DNA of 64,000 nt from Candidatus Avimuribaculum pullicola (GTDB lineage: Bacteria > Bacteroidota > Bacteroidia > Bacteroidales > Muribaculaceae), in assembly GCA_018716295.1 (NCBI GenBank), contig DVKC01000027.1, forward strand, positions 1 through 64,000, given 5' to 3'. The stretch's first letter is position 1. Each line of letters begins with the position of its first letter. A model generated the notes under the pieces. The model had not been told where the DNA came from. It was given only the letters and a program-made list of their open reading frames with translations, and searched no databases. The translations under genes were made by a program, and so were the position numbers. Positions 41,364 through 51,243 of the stretch are shown here, in pieces.

Positions 41364-44300
41364 ATGGGATTTATCAAATTTTTGAAATCTCTGCTCGGCG
41401 ACAAAGCCTCGCGCGACATGAAGGCCATAACGCCAATTGTCGAAAAAATCAAGGCCGTCTATCCCGAGATTGAGAAATTGTCGAACGACGAATTGCGCCA
41501 GCGCATCACCGACATACGCGCAAAAATCAAGGAAAACGTGGCTCCTCAACGCAACGAAATCGCCAAATTGAAAGCCGAAATAGAGCAACTTGAATATGAC
41601 AAGCGCGAACCCGTGTGGGCGCAAATCGATAAAATCGAAAAAGAGATACTTGACCGCACCGAAGATATTCTCAACGAGGTGCTGCCCGAGGTGTTTGCAA
41701 TAGTCAAGGACACTGCACGCCGTTTCGCACAAAACGAAACAATCGAAGTCACTGCAACCGAATTTGACCGCGAACTCGCTGCCCAAGGCAAGGATTTCCT
41801 ATCCATCGAGGGCGACAAAGCCATATACCGCAACCACTGGATGGCTGGTGGGAACGAGGTCAAGTGGGACATGATACACTACGACGTGCAGCTCATAGGC
41901 GGTATCGTGCTCCATCAAGGCAAAATTGCCGAAATGGCAACTGGTGAAGGTAAAACACTCGTGGCTACACTGCCAGTATTCCTAAACGCCCTGCCAGGCA
42001 ACGGTGTACATGTGGTTACGGTCAACGACTACCTCGCCAAGCGCGACTCGGAATGGATGGGCCCGATATACATGTTCCACGGGCTGTCGGTTGACTGCAT
42101 CGACAAGACCACGCCAAACTCGCCCGAACGCCGCCGTGCCTACAACTGCGACATCACATTCGGTACGAACAACGAGTTTGGTTTCGACTACCTGCGTGAC
42201 AACATGGCCATGTCGCCACGCGACTTGGTACAACGTTCCCACAACTATGCCATTGTCGATGAGGTGGACTCGGTGCTTATTGACGATGCCCGCACACCGC
42301 TCATCATATCTGGCCCTGTGCCAAAGGGCAACGACCAGATGTTTGAGGAATACAAGACCAACGTGGAACGTGTGGTAAATGCACAGCGCAAACTCGTCAC
42401 CGACCTGCTCGCCGATGCCAAAAAGCTCATCGACAGCAACAACGAAGAGAAAGTGAAAGAGGGTGCACTGTTGTTATACCGTGCCTACAAGGGTCTGCCA
42501 AAGTATCAACCACTCATCAAGTTCCTCAGCCAAGACGGCGTGAAACAACTGATGCTCAAGGTCGAAGCTCAATACATGCAAGACAACAGCCGCGAAATGC
42601 ACGTTGTCACCGACCCGCTATACTTCATAATCGATGAAAAGAACAATAGTGTACAACTTACCGACAAAGGTATAGATGTGCTGACTGGCACAACGCCCGA
42701 CCCGACTTTCTTCGTTTTGCCCGATATTGCCACCGACCTGTCGCAAGTGGAAAACGAGCCGCTCACCGACGAGCAAAAGGTTGCAAAGAAAGACGAACTG
42801 ATGCAGAACTATGCCGTCAAGGCCGAACGTGTGCACACAGTCAACCAATTGCTAAAAGCCTACACGCTGTTCACACGCGATGTTGAGTATATCGTTTCGG
42901 AAGACAACAAGGTGAAAATCGTCGATGAACAGACCGGACGTATCATGGAAGGCCGACGCTACAGCGATGGCTTGCACCAGGCAATCGAAGCCAAGGAAGG
43001 CGTGAAAGTGGAAGAAGCCACACAGACGTTTGCCACAATCACGTTGCAAAACTACTTCCGCATGTACCACAAGCTGGCCGGCATGACAGGTACTGCCGAA
43101 ACCGAAGCTGCCGAGTTCTGGGACATCTACAAGCTCGATGTGGTGACTATCCCGACCAACAAGCCCGTGCAACGCATCGACATGCCCGACCGCTTGTATC
43201 GCACAAAGAAAGAGAAATACAACGCCGTTATCGAGGAAATCGAGAAAATGATAAAGCAAGGGCGTCCTGTGCTTGTCGGCACGACTTCGGTCGAGGTGAG
43301 CGAATTGCTTAGCCGTATGCTCACAATGCGCCACATACAGCACAATGTGCTGAACGCCAAGCTACACCAACGCGAGGCCGAAATCGTGCGCAATGCCGGA
43401 CAAAAAGCCGTCGTTACCATTGCTACCAACATGGCAGGTCGTGGTACCGACATCAAGCTGTCGCCCGAAGTGCGCGATGCGGGCGGTCTTGCCATCATCG
43501 GTACCGAGCGGCACGAGTCGCGGCGCGTTGACCGCCAGCTGCGCGGTCGTTCAGGCCGCCAGGGCGACAAAGGCTCATCGGTATTCTTCGTTTCGTTTGA
43601 AGACACCGTTATGCGCCTCTTCGCTGGCGACAAGGTTGCCAAGCTCCTTGACCGCATGGGGCTGAAAGAGGGCGAGGCCATCGAGTCGAACATGCTCTCA
43701 AGCGCAGTTGAGAACGCCCAGAAGCGTGTCGAAGAAAACAACTTCGGCATTCGCAAGCACCTGCTCGAATATGACGACGTGATGAACACGCAGCGTAACG
43801 TCATCTATACACGCCGCCACCACGCCGTGATGGGCGAGCGCATAGGCCTCGACATCATCAACATGATAAAGGAAAACATCGAACTGCTCGTCAAGGAATA
43901 CAGTGCACAGAGCGACTATCCCGAGTTGCGCATGAAGGTGATGAGCACATACGCCATCGAAACGCCTTTCACCGAGCAAGAATTTGCAAAGATGGAACCG
44001 TCCGACATGGTGAACAAAATTTATGATGCAGCCATCGCCAACTTCAACCGCAAGAGCGAACGCATTGCCGAAATCATATATCCTTATATCAAGGCTATGG
44101 TAGAGCAGATAGGCGAAGAAAAGGTGAAAGGACTCGTAAGGCAGGTACCTATCTCCGATGGTCGCCGCATACTGGGCATACCTGCCAATATCGAGGAAGC
44201 CTACAAGACCGAAGGCAAGAGCGTGGCCAAGGCTTGGCAAAAAGCCGTGTTGCTGATGACTATCGACGAGGCTTGGAAAGAACACTTGCGCGACCTTGAC

Positions 44301-44786
44301 CAATTGCGTCAGTCGGTACAGAATGCCAGCTACGAGCAGAAAGACCCGCTGTTGATTTACAAGATTGAGTCGTTCAACCTGTTTGCCTCGATGCTCAACA
44401 ATCTCAACACCAAAGCAATATCACTGCTCATGCGCGGATTTGTACCATTGCAGCCATACGCCCAGCACATACAGCAACAACAGCAGCAGGCTGCGGCAAG
44501 CACCACAAATGCCACACCGCAAATGCCGGGCAACGTGTCGGTATCGGGCAACTTCCCGCTACAGATGCAGCAAATGCGCAATGCCGACCGCGGTCGCCAG
44601 CAATACACCGAAAGCAAGGAGGCATATCCAGGAGCCGACGCACAACGCCGCGCTGCCGGACAGCCGCAAGGTGCGCAACAACGCCGCCACACCCCAATCG
44701 TCAAGACTGGGCCGAAGGTAGGTCGTAACGACCCATGCCCATGCGGCAGCGGCAAGAAATACAAGGATTGCCACGGTCGCAGCTAA
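41364..44786 (+). CDS. secA: Preprotein translocase ATPase SecA
   Basis: 1140 residues, longer than the roughly 900 of enteric SecA, as is normal in Bacteroidota. Motor of the Sec translocon. Walker A MATGEGKT and the DEAD-like Walker [16 protein letters not shown] lie in NBD1. The helicase-like NBD2 shows [12 protein letters not shown] and [23 protein letters not shown]. The C-terminal tail is Gln/Ala-rich and disordered, and ends in the SEC-C zinc motif [15 protein letters not shown] that binds SecB or ribosomes. Monocistronic by its own promoter and the strong terminator after it. Confidence 0.98.
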   Translation: MGFIKFLKSLLGDKASRDMKAITPIVEKIKAVYPEIEKLSNDELRQRITDIRAKIKENVAPQRNEIAKLKAEIEQLEYDKREPVWAQIDKIEKEILDRTEDILNEVLPEVFAIVKDTARRFAQNETIEVTATEFDRELAAQGKDFLSIEGDKAIYRNHWMAGGNEVKWDMIHYDVQLIGGIVLHQGKIAEMATGEGKTLVATLPVFLNALPGNGVHVVTVNDYLAKRDSEWMGPIYMFHGLSVDCIDKTTPNSPERRRAYNCDITFGTNNEFGFDYLRDNMAMSPRDLVQRSHNYAIVDEVDSVLIDDARTPLIISGPVPKGNDQMFEEYKTNVERVVNAQRKLVTDLLADAKKLIDSNNEEKVKEGALLLYRAYKGLPKYQPLIKFLSQDGVKQLMLKVEAQYMQDNSREMHVVTDPLYFIIDEKNNSVQLTDKGIDVLTGTTPDPTFFVLPDIATDLSQVENEPLTDEQKVAKKDELMQNYAVKAERVHTVNQLLKAYTLFTRDVEYIVSEDNKVKIVDEQTGRIMEGRRYSDGLHQAIEAKEGVKVEEATQTFATITLQNYFRMYHKLAGMTGTAETEAAEFWDIYKLDVVTIPTNKPVQRIDMPDRLYRTKKEKYNAVIEEIEKMIKQGRPVLVGTTSVEVSELLSRMLTMRHIQHNVLNAKLHQREAEIVRNAGQKAVVTIATNMAGRGTDIKLSPEVRDAGGLAIIGTERHESRRVDRQLRGRSGRQGDKGSSVFFVSFEDTVMRLFAGDKVAKLLDRMGLKEGEAIESNMLSSAVENAQKRVEENNFGIRKHLLEYDDVMNTQRNVIYTRRHHAVMGERIGLDIINMIKENIELLVKEYSAQSDYPELRMKVMSTYAIETPFTEQEFAKMEPSDMVNKIYDAAIANFNRKSERIAEIIYPYIKAMVEQIGEEKVKGLVRQVPISDGRRILGIPANIEEAYKTEGKSVAKAWQKAVLLMTIDEAWKEHLRDLDQLRQSVQNASYEQKDPLLIYKIESFNLFASMLNNLNTKAISLLMRGFVPLQPYAQHIQQQQQQAAASTTNATPQMPGNVSVSGNFPLQMQQMRNADRGRQQYTESKEAYPGADAQRRAAGQPQGAQQRRHTPIVKTGPKVGRNDPCPCGSGKKYKDCHGRS

Positions 44787-44813
44787 TGCTGCCTCACGGC
44801 AATAACCACAACA

Positions 44814-44859
44814 TTCAGGAGTTGCATAGCCACAGCCATGCAACTCCTGAATTATTTTC
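44814..44859 (+). terminator. Terminator of secA
   Basis: Perfect 14-bp arms (TTCAGGAGTTGCAT at 44814-44827 and its complement at 44838-44851) with a 10-nt loop, then TTATTTTCC. From here to the next gene end (45105) I see only a small GCACC/GGTGC hairpin near 44870 and AT-rich DNA. Confidence 0.85.
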
Positions 44860-45105
44860 CCCCACGCACCACAACGGTGCGGCTACAACCGTGAACTCGT
44901 CCAATACAATAATAGACACCATTGTGGAGGGCGGATACGTGTTCATAATTGCTTAGGAACTTGTGGTTTTCTGATTTTTATGCAAATTTGCAGTTGTACT
45001 TCAAATTTGTATAATTGCGTATGGAAACAAAATATATTCACAGGAAATTATCGGAGGTGCTTAATTACAAGCATTTCAACAGCATTCTGCTGTCATAAAA
45101 CGCAA

Positions 45106-45705
45106 TCAATTGTCGGCAATGGTGACAAACACGTCAACGTAGCGGTTCTTGGCACGTCCCTCGATAGTGCGATTGTCGGCGGCAGGGTCGGTGTCGCCAA
45201 GCCCAATCGCTTGGATTACACCGGCATTATAACCCATATTCTCAAAAAACTCGGCAACAGTTTCGGCACGTTCCTCCGAGAGTTCCTGGCTATAGTCGCG
45301 GCTCTCGGTGTTATCGGTCGAACCATAAATAATCATCTCAGAAAAAGGTTTGTCGTTTAGCAACGTACCAATGTATATAAGTTCCATCATGGCATCATAG
45401 CCAATGTCGGCACTCCTCGAATTGAACAATATGGAATTATCGTCCGACACTTTCACATAAGTAAGCCCCTCATCATCGTCGTGAAACCACACAAAGTGGC
45501 GCACCTCCATGCTATCGGGGTTAGTAGTATCATCGGTACGAATGTACACCGGTTTCAGCCACCAACGGCTCGTGTCGGCAGTAGGCTGTTCGTAGCCATA
45601 TCCGCCCATGTCGTAAGAATATGAATATGTGAACGCCGTGCAAGAAGTCAGCACCTGCACAGCTATGGCCAATGCCAATATGATAAGTGCGCTGTAATAT
45701 TTCAT
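45106..45705 (-). CDS. OmpA-domain lipoprotein
   Basis: 199 residues. Signal peptide and lipobox LTSC (Cys 22). After a Tyr/Gly-rich linker (YSYSYDMGGYGYEQP) and a beta-rich segment, the C-terminal 80 residues form an OmpA-like peptidoglycan-binding domain: IYGSTDNTESRDYSQELSEERAETVAEFF, then AIGLGDTDPAADNRTIEGRAKNRYVDVFV. It probably ties the outer membrane to peptidoglycan. ATG 45711 is two codons upstream. The promoter is apparently supplied by the REP-like repeat immediately upstream (TATCTTTA at 45737-45730). Confidence 0.88.
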   Translation of the reverse strand: MKYYSALIILALAIAVQVLTSCTAFTYSYSYDMGGYGYEQPTADTSRWWLKPVYIRTDDTTNPDSMEVRHFVWFHDDDEGLTYVKVSDDNSILFNSRSADIGYDAMMELIYIGTLLNDKPFSEMIIYGSTDNTESRDYSQELSEERAETVAEFFENMGYNAGVIQAIGLGDTDPAADNRTIEGRAKNRYVDVFVTIADN

Positions 45706-45729
45706 AGCCACAATTTATATATTTGGCTG

Positions 45730-45790
45730 TAAAGATAGTGCAAGGTGAGCGCAATACAAAAAATAGCTCGCTGTTTTTTTGTCTATTCGT
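45730..45790 (-). repeat. REP-like repeat, copy 5
   Basis: Same family as 22947. On the minus strand TTG (45759-45757), 19 nt, TATCTTTA (45737-45730), about 20 nt upstream of the OmpA lipoprotein ATG. The GTGAGC/GCTCGC stem and T-run are kept; the right part is diverged (TAGAGCCG). Confidence 0.75.
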
Positions 45791-45853
45791 AGAGCCGTCA
45801 TACCATGGCGGCTCGATAACCGCCACAATGAGAAATTATTGGCACTCATGCCG

Positions 45854-46564
45854 CTATTGGCACTCGCTCTGCTGGTAATGATGCGCGGCGTGGCACTCAT
45901 GCAGCGTCTTGTCGATAATAATATGCCTATTTGCCATGCCTGAAATTACCGACATTTCGTGCGACACAAGTATGATAGTCGATGAGTGCGACACACGTTC
46001 GATAATCCCATAAAGATGATGCTCAAAGGCCTTGTCGATATATGAAAGCGGCTCGTCGAGCACCAGCACCTCGGGACTTGAAATCATGGCACGCCCAAGC
46101 AATGTGCGCTGCAACTGCCCGCCCGACAACGAGCCGATAGGACTGTTGCGCTTGTCGGCCATTCCCACGGTTTCGAGCATCGAGTCGATCAAGTCGCGTT
46201 CTTGCGCCGTGATGCGGTGTAAAGGCTTCATGATAGCCGGAAGTCCCATAGCTACCACCTCGGCCACCGTGACGGGGAAACGGCTGTCAATCATATTCTT
46301 CTGCGGCAAATAGCCCATTTCAAGGTGCTGCACCTGCCGTCCATCACGATAGAAAGCCACACTGCCACTTGTAGGCTTCAGCAATTGCAATATCACCCGC
46401 AACGTGGTAGTTTTCCCTCCACCATTAGGCCCGGTTATTGCCACAAAATCACCTTGCGCAATAGAAAGCGATGCATGGTCAAGAGCCAACTGCTGGCGAG
46501 CTCCATAAGCCACGCACACATCGTTAAGTGCGATTATGGTATTATTAGTTGCTGGCGATTGCAT
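45854..46564 (-). CDS. Metal ABC importer ATPase (ZnuC/MntB-like)
   Basis: 236 residues. Walker A GPNGGGKTT, Q-loop region YLPQKNMID, signature LSGGQLQRTLLGRAM, Walker B VLVLDEPLSYID, switch His in LVSHEMSVI. Closest in layout to the ATPases of the zinc/manganese cluster-9 importers. The 5' end overlaps the upstream ZnuA-like gene by 20 bases, so they are one operon. No cluster-9 permease gene follows; a REP-like repeat and the OmpA lipoprotein gene come next. The permease must be elsewhere or the system is incomplete. Confidence 0.9.
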   Translation of the reverse strand: MQSPATNNTIIALNDVCVAYGARQQLALDHASLSIAQGDFVAITGPNGGGKTTTLRVILQLLKPTSGSVAFYRDGRQVQHLEMGYLPQKNMIDSRFPVTVAEVVAMGLPAIMKPLHRITAQERDLIDSMLETVGMADKRNSPIGSLSGGQLQRTLLGRAMISSPEVLVLDEPLSYIDKAFEHHLYGIIERVSHSSTIILVSHEMSVISGMANRHIIIDKTLHECHAAHHYQQSECQ

Positions 46565-47414
46565 TGGCTATGTTTATCATTTCGGTTTCCCAGTCGTAAC
46601 TCAACGGATTTATTTTCACCATCTTCACACCCAACTCGCCTCCGATGGTTTCAACCTGCCGGCTGTCGAACTCGCGCTGCACAAACAGCACCGTGGCACC
46701 ACTGGCACGCGCCGCGTCGATATTTTCCTTGAGTTTATCGATAGGAATTTCCTTGCCTTCATATTCCAAGCACACTTGCTGCAAGCCATAATCACGTGCG
46801 AAATAACTCAACGATGGATGCCACACGATAAACGCTGTGCCACGCTTTGCGGCAAGCTGCTCATTGATACGGGCGTCAAGAGTTTCAAGTTCTGATTTAA
46901 ACTTGTTATAGTTTTCCTTATAAACATCGGCATGGTCGGGGTCGAGTTCTATTACCGCGTCAAGCATGTTGCGCGAAATGGCAATTGCATTTGGCACCGA
47001 AGTCCACAAATGCGGGTCGGCCTCGTCATGCTTCCCTTCAGGCGAAAAATGCGTACCTTTTATCACCTCTATTCCACGGCTATTGTCATAGATTTTCAAA
47101 TTGGGATTGTTGGCATGAGCCTTGTCAACAATTGCATATTCAAATCCTATGTATCCAATACAAAAATATGCCGCACTATGCTCGATATTCATCAGGTGCG
47201 TCAAGCTCGGCTCGTATGCCTCGGGATTGTTCCCCTCGTTGAGCATGCACGACACTTCGAAGTTATCGCCCACAATCTTTTCCAACATGAACTTTTGTGG
47301 CAGAATGCTCACTGTTATCATTGGCCTATGCTTGACCTGTCCGCCACATGCAGTAAGCACCATTGCAGCAATGGCAACTACCAACAACGACAGTATGTAA
47401 AATTCTTTCCTCAT
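46545..47414 (-). CDS. Metal-binding lipoprotein of a ZnuA-like ABC importer
   Basis: 289 residues. Lipobox LTAC (Cys 23), then the cluster-9 metal-binding fold: ITVSILPQKFMLEKIVGDNFEVSCML, DPHLWTSVPNAIAISRNML, IVWHPSLSYFARDYGL and ATVLFVQREFDSRQVETI. The first metal ligand, normally His in HxYEP, appears to be replaced (NPEAYEP); the other two His (in DPHLW and WHPSL) remain. The His-rich loop of some ZnuA proteins is absent. ATG 47414 gives a normal signal peptide. A complete promoter lies upstream at 47543-47513. Confidence 0.9.
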   Translation of the reverse strand: MRKEFYILSLLVVAIAAMVLTACGGQVKHRPMITVSILPQKFMLEKIVGDNFEVSCMLNEGNNPEAYEPSLTHLMNIEHSAAYFCIGYIGFEYAIVDKAHANNPNLKIYDNSRGIEVIKGTHFSPEGKHDEADPHLWTSVPNAIAISRNMLDAVIELDPDHADVYKENYNKFKSELETLDARINEQLAAKRGTAFIVWHPSLSYFARDYGLQQVCLEYEGKEIPIDKLKENIDAARASGATVLFVQREFDSRQVETIGGELGVKMVKINPLSYDWETEMINIANAIASN

Positions 47415-47512
47415 AAAAAATACTCGCAACATAGGTTTTTATTTCAAGAAGTTTAACCAAGAAGTGTAACCCTCGGTATTTAATAACGCAGGAGGTGACA
47501 ATCATCCCTATG

Positions 47513-47543
47513 CAAAGATAGTTTTTTTAACTGAAACGCCCAA
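47513..47543 (-). promoter_or_regulatory. Promoter of the ZnuA-like/ATPase operon
   Basis: On the minus strand: TTG (47543-47541), 20 nt, TATCTTTG (47520-47513). The leader is about 95 nt. No obvious Zur box was recognised. Confidence 0.75.
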
Positions 47544-47690
47544 ATATTCGGTTCATTTAAAAACTGTTTTATTTTTTTACCAAAATTTCTCAAGCCTCCA
47601 AATCAGTCATAAGGCACAAAAAACACCGTGAAACCACCCGCCCACACATCGGGGCACACGGCAATTCCACGGTTTATAAGTCACTCGGTG

Positions 47691-48158
47691 CTAGAACTTG
47701 AATGTCACACCCACACTTGTGGCTAATTGTCGGTAGTCGCCAGTGAGCATGTATCTTAACTCACCTGTGAGCGATACCACATCGGTAATGGCATATTCAG
47801 CACCTGCACCAAGATTGGCACCGAAGCGAGTATCCGAGCCGACATCTTCAAGATCCCAGTTCGACACGAACAAACCAGCCAATGGATAAACACTGAAACT
47901 ATCAGCTACATCAAACATATAATGCAGGTTTATATTGACATCCCATGTAGCCCATTCACTTTGACGGAAATAATAATTGAACGATGGTTCCAAGCGCAAC
48001 TCATCGGTAAATCCTATCTGCACCTTTGCGCCAAGACCTATCTGGTTGGCAGCCGAACCATGGTCGAGTTGTACACCCACGGCGATATCGCCGCTGTCGG
48101 CATGGGCAGTGCAAAATGCGCCCACTACACACATTAGCATTAATAAAAATTTCTTCAT
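47691..48158 (-). CDS. Small outer-membrane beta-barrel protein
   Basis: 155 residues. Signal peptide MKKFLLMLMCVVGAFCTAHA, then alternating amphipathic strands with aromatic ends (NQIGLGAKVQIGF, LRLEPSFNYYF, DVNINLHYMFDV, TRFGANLGAGAEYAI, VSLTGELRYML) and a terminal Phe (GVTFKF), the outer-membrane insertion signal. About eight strands, OmpA/OmpX-like barrel or porin-family protein. Function unknown. ATG 48158 is chosen over the longer frame from 48254 because the signal peptide starts there; TATCTTTG (48190-48183) lies 25 nt upstream of that ATG. Confidence 0.85.
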   Translation of the reverse strand: MKKFLLMLMCVVGAFCTAHADSGDIAVGVQLDHGSAANQIGLGAKVQIGFTDELRLEPSFNYYFRQSEWATWDVNINLHYMFDVADSFSVYPLAGLFVSNWDLEDVGSDTRFGANLGAGAEYAITDVVSLTGELRYMLTGDYRQLATSVGVTFKF

Positions 48159-48328
48159 AACACAATTAAGTTTAAGTTTACTCAAAGATAGCATACAGCA
48201 AGCAAATAAAAAACTATTCTTGCAATTTTTTATTCCAAGCCGCAAGCTTCCCATACCAAAGTTAAATCAAAAAAATGTAAGTCGTGCAGCCATAATGCCA
48301 CAATACGACATTTGGAACAATAATTATC

Positions 48329-49315
48329 CTAAATTTGTCTTTGCGAGAAATCGGCCGTTTCCTCTATATTGCTATTATGCTCAAGCGGCGGAATATGGGC
48401 AGCGGCATTGCCATCTTTCTTGTGCTTTGATTTTTTTATCTGCTGTTTCATCTTCTCTTCGTCGAAACCTTGCCCATACACACCGTTGACATTGGCTTGC
48501 GTGACAAACGCATGTGGGTCGATAGCCTTTATAATCCTGAATATCGACACAGCCTCAATCTTGCGGCACATCACAAGCAGTATTTTCACATCGTGCTTGG
48601 TGTACCAGCCCGTGCCATGCACAAGTGTGCAACCTCGGTGCGCCTCGCCAATAATGGCATCGGCTATCTCCGACCATTTCTCCGAGAAAATCGTGAACTG
48701 TACGGCTTGGCGGTTGGTGTTGATCACATAATCGCATACAAACGACACCACAAGCAATATCACAAATCCATAAACAATCTTGTCGATACTGTGGAACAAC
48801 AGATAAGAACTCGATATTATAAACACATCGGTATATAATATCATGCGCCCTATTGTGACGTTGCTCGACTTCGACACCATGGCGGCAACAATGTCGGTAC
48901 CGCCCGTGCTGCCATTATGGGCAAATGCCAACCCTACCCCCAAACCACACAACAATGCGCCAAGCAAAACATTCATAAATGCCTGCTGACCCACTATGGG
49001 TTCAGTGAACAACGGTTGCAAAATGCCAAACAAAGCGCTCAACGTAGTGATACCGAAGATGGTGCGGATAACAAACGTGCGCCCAACCACGCGCCATGCA
49101 ATGACGAGCAACACAATGTTGAGCGTAAAGTTGGAAATTGCCACCGGAATGCCAAACTTATAGTAAATCAATGCGGCAATACCAGCCATGCCACCCATTA
49201 CCACTTTTTCGGGAAGAATGAACGCCGTGTAACCAAACGCATACAACGCCAGCCCAAGGATTATCATGATATAATCTTTAAGGCTTCCTAATATTTGCTT
49301 TTTAAATTTCGACAT
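48329..49315 (-). CDS. YitT family membrane protein (DUF161 + DUF2179)
   Basis: 328 residues. Five to six membrane segments in the first 190 residues, including the YitT block FILPEKVVMGGMAGIAALIYY and AFAHNGSTGGTDIVAAMVSK. A cytoplasmic DUF2179 domain follows (about 205-285; RGCTLVHGTGWYTKHDVKILLVMCRK, FVTQANVNGVYGQGF). A Lys-rich C-terminal tail of about 40 residues is added. Transported substrate unknown. The REP-like repeat 80 nt upstream offers its promoter. Confidence 0.92.
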   Translation of the reverse strand: MSKFKKQILGSLKDYIMIILGLALYAFGYTAFILPEKVVMGGMAGIAALIYYKFGIPVAISNFTLNIVLLVIAWRVVGRTFVIRTIFGITTLSALFGILQPLFTEPIVGQQAFMNVLLGALLCGLGVGLAFAHNGSTGGTDIVAAMVSKSSNVTIGRMILYTDVFIISSSYLLFHSIDKIVYGFVILLVVSFVCDYVINTNRQAVQFTIFSEKWSEIADAIIGEAHRGCTLVHGTGWYTKHDVKILLVMCRKIEAVSIFRIIKAIDPHAFVTQANVNGVYGQGFDEEKMKQQIKKSKHKKDGNAAAHIPPLEHNSNIEETADFSQRQI

Positions 49316-49393
49316 AATACTTTGATACTATGCAATTTAATGCCACAGAAGGCACACGAGACCGTGCCAGTTGCCGCATATATGTTATATAAT

Positions 49394-49465
49394 GCAAAGA
49401 TAGTGCAAGACAAGCGCAATAACAAAAAACAGCTTGCTGATTTTTTGTTTTGCCGAGCCGCCGAC
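49394..49465 (-). repeat. REP-like repeat, copy 6
   Basis: Same family as 22947. On the minus strand TTG (49425-49423), 20 nt, TATCTTTG (49402-49395), facing the YitT gene. The stem is compensated: ACAAGC pairs with GCTTGC where other copies have GCGAGC/GCTCGC, so pairing is kept despite base changes. Confidence 0.85.
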
Positions 49466-49542
49466 TGTCTTATAAAAGAACAATAATTTGGCAATAATCA
49501 TTCCTACAGCACCAAAATATTTTCTTCGTGTACCGTACCGCA

Positions 49543-50826
49543 CTACCTACCCTGCAACAAATAGGCAAAATATTTCCTCACAAGCCGTAGTGGCTGTAAC
49601 TCGCCGCGCTCCACCAACTCGGCATCAAGCCCGGTGATGCGCTCACTCACTTCTTCGCCACCGAATCTGGCCGAAATGTAAGCACCGCCATCCTGCCAGA
49701 CAACAGCAACGTCTGAAAATGGCAAAACATCGCCGCCATAATTGATGGAATAGCTCGGGCGTTTAGCACCGACATGGTCGATGAGCAGCACATTCTTTGC
49801 CACAAGGTCGGCAATGTCGCGGCCAGCAGTGTCGCGCGAACACTTGTTCAGATTTGCCCAATTTTTCGACGTGATTTTTGCTTCATAACCGTCAAGGAAC
49901 AGGTTCAATGTGTTTCGCTGGCGATCGTTCATCACAACCGAGGCGAAACGCATCCAAAACAGGCATTTGTTGAGTGTCATGCTGATTGCCGCATTAGCGT
50001 TGGCGATGGCTTTTTTCAACGTGCCCAGATACCACACGAGCCACTCGGTAAGGTCACCGTTGCCTCGCTGCGTCCTTTCAACCACGTCATAGTAGTGCTT
50101 CTTGTCGCGGTTGATTTCCGAAGAAACATTGTAAAACCTTAAACGACTGCCGTCGGCCCTGGCCAGCAACATATCGGCCAGAATGCGCGACAAACGTCCA
50201 TTTCCATCCTCAAACGGATGGATAGTGACAAACCATATATGCGCGATTGCCGAACATAGCACTTGCGACACTTTGTGCGGCGCATTGAACCAGTCAATGA
50301 ACCGCTGCATCTCCTCTTCCACCCGATTGGGCGACGGGGCGATGTAATGTATCTTCTCGCGCCCAAACATTCCCGAGGTTGCGTACTCCTCGCCTGTGCG
50401 GTATTTTCCCACTTCGATTATGCGGCCTCCGCTTGCCCCCGAGGGGAAAAAAGCCGCTTGCCACGCACACAGTAGCTCCTTGGTGAGCGGCCTGTCGTAA
50501 TGCTCCATGGCATCGAGCATCACGTTCACAATGCTATCGACATAATGCGATGGCGCGACATCGCGCCCCATATTTTCCACGCCCACTTTCCTTGCTATAG
50601 ACGAACGCACTTCATCGACATCCAAACTAATGTTTTCAATCCCCGACGAACCGACTATATCGACAAGCAAATTTTCGGCAGTGGCTTTCAGTTGATTTTC
50701 AAACCCTAAGCTATCCAGACGGCCATACAATCGCCCTTGCGCCCTTGCCACTTCGTCGAGTAGCGTAGCCACTTCATCGCTATTCCAATAAAAATCGGTC
50801 CAATTATCTTTCTCGTGTAAAAACAT
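49543..50826 (-). CDS. Fic family protein with N-terminal inhibitory helix (DUF4172-Fic)
   Basis: 427 residues. N-terminal DUF4172 domain (MFLHEKDNWTDFYWN), then the inhibitory motif S-x3-E-N (SSGIEN, 60-65), typical of self-inhibited class II Fic proteins. The active-site loop HPFEDGNGR is intact (203-211), so AMP transfer from ATP to a target hydroxyl is expected. A C-terminal winged-helix-like region (KCSRDTAGRDIADLVAKNVLLI) could bind DNA. ATG 50826 is the start that matches the family; the frame continues upstream into the operator region. Three palindromes upstream suggest tight autoregulation. Target unknown. Confidence 0.93.
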   Translation of the reverse strand: MFLHEKDNWTDFYWNSDEVATLLDEVARAQGRLYGRLDSLGFENQLKATAENLLVDIVGSSGIENISLDVDEVRSSIARKVGVENMGRDVAPSHYVDSIVNVMLDAMEHYDRPLTKELLCAWQAAFFPSGASGGRIIEVGKYRTGEEYATSGMFGREKIHYIAPSPNRVEEEMQRFIDWFNAPHKVSQVLCSAIAHIWFVTIHPFEDGNGRLSRILADMLLARADGSRLRFYNVSSEINRDKKHYYDVVERTQRGNGDLTEWLVWYLGTLKKAIANANAAISMTLNKCLFWMRFASVVMNDRQRNTLNLFLDGYEAKITSKNWANLNKCSRDTAGRDIADLVAKNVLLIDHVGAKRPSYSINYGGDVLPFSDVAVVWQDGGAYISARFGGEEVSERITGLDAELVERGELQPLRLVRKYFAYLLQGR

Positions 50827-50847
50827 ACTACAATTTTTGCCCAATAA

Positions 50848-50940
50848 TGCCGCAAATTTTGCGGCAAATATAGCTATATAATGCCGCAAAAGCAAGTATT
50901 GCGGCATAAAACATCGATAAATACCGCAAATTTTGCGGCA
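50848..50940 (-). promoter_or_regulatory. fic promoter with three palindromic operators
   Basis: The promoter on the minus strand is TTG (50895-50893), 20 nt, TATATTTG (50872-50865). Palindrome 1 is TGCCGCAAA-T-TTTGCGGCA (50848-50866), overlapping the -7 and start. Palindrome 2 is ATGCCGCAA, 9 nt, TTGCGGCAT (50881-50907), covering the -33. Palindrome 3 is CCGCAAA-T-TTTGCGG (50924-50938). All share the half-site CCGCAA. Confidence 0.82.
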
Positions 50941-51070
50941 TTTTTCACAGCAATGACTTCAATCCACCACACACCTCCCCCGAAACGGTTTAAAACGGTT
51001 GTTAGATTCAGCTTGCAGAGCGATCTGACATGGCTGCCACTCACGCGTTTCAAACGCATAATTTTCTTGG

Positions 51071-51108
51071 CAGCACGGCGAAAGTTTGTCGCGCCGTGTT
51101 GTTTTTTT
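51071..51108 (+). terminator. Orphan plus-strand terminator upstream of the pullulanase gene
   Basis: Arms CAGCACGGCG (51071-51080) and CGCCGTGTTG (51092-51101), 10 pairs with one G-T, then T7. It is oriented on the plus strand, yet no plus-strand gene lies before it in this 417-bp divergent region. It either insulates pulA or ends a small RNA starting somewhere after 50940. Confidence 0.7.
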
Positions 51109-51130
51109 GTAGAAATTGTTTGTAACTTTG
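51099..51130 (+). promoter_or_regulatory. Promoter of the pullulanase gene
   Basis: TTG (51099-51101), 21 nt, TAACTTTG (51123-51130). The -33 lies in the 3' arm of the terminator hairpin. The leader is about 110 nt. Confidence 0.55.
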
Positions 51131-51243
51131 TAGGGCAGCGCATTTTGTTAATACTGCACAAAATCAAATATCATAAACCTGCGACAAACAAATATGACCT
51201 AAAAACTTATGTTTCACTATATCTAACAAATTTTTGAAATAAC

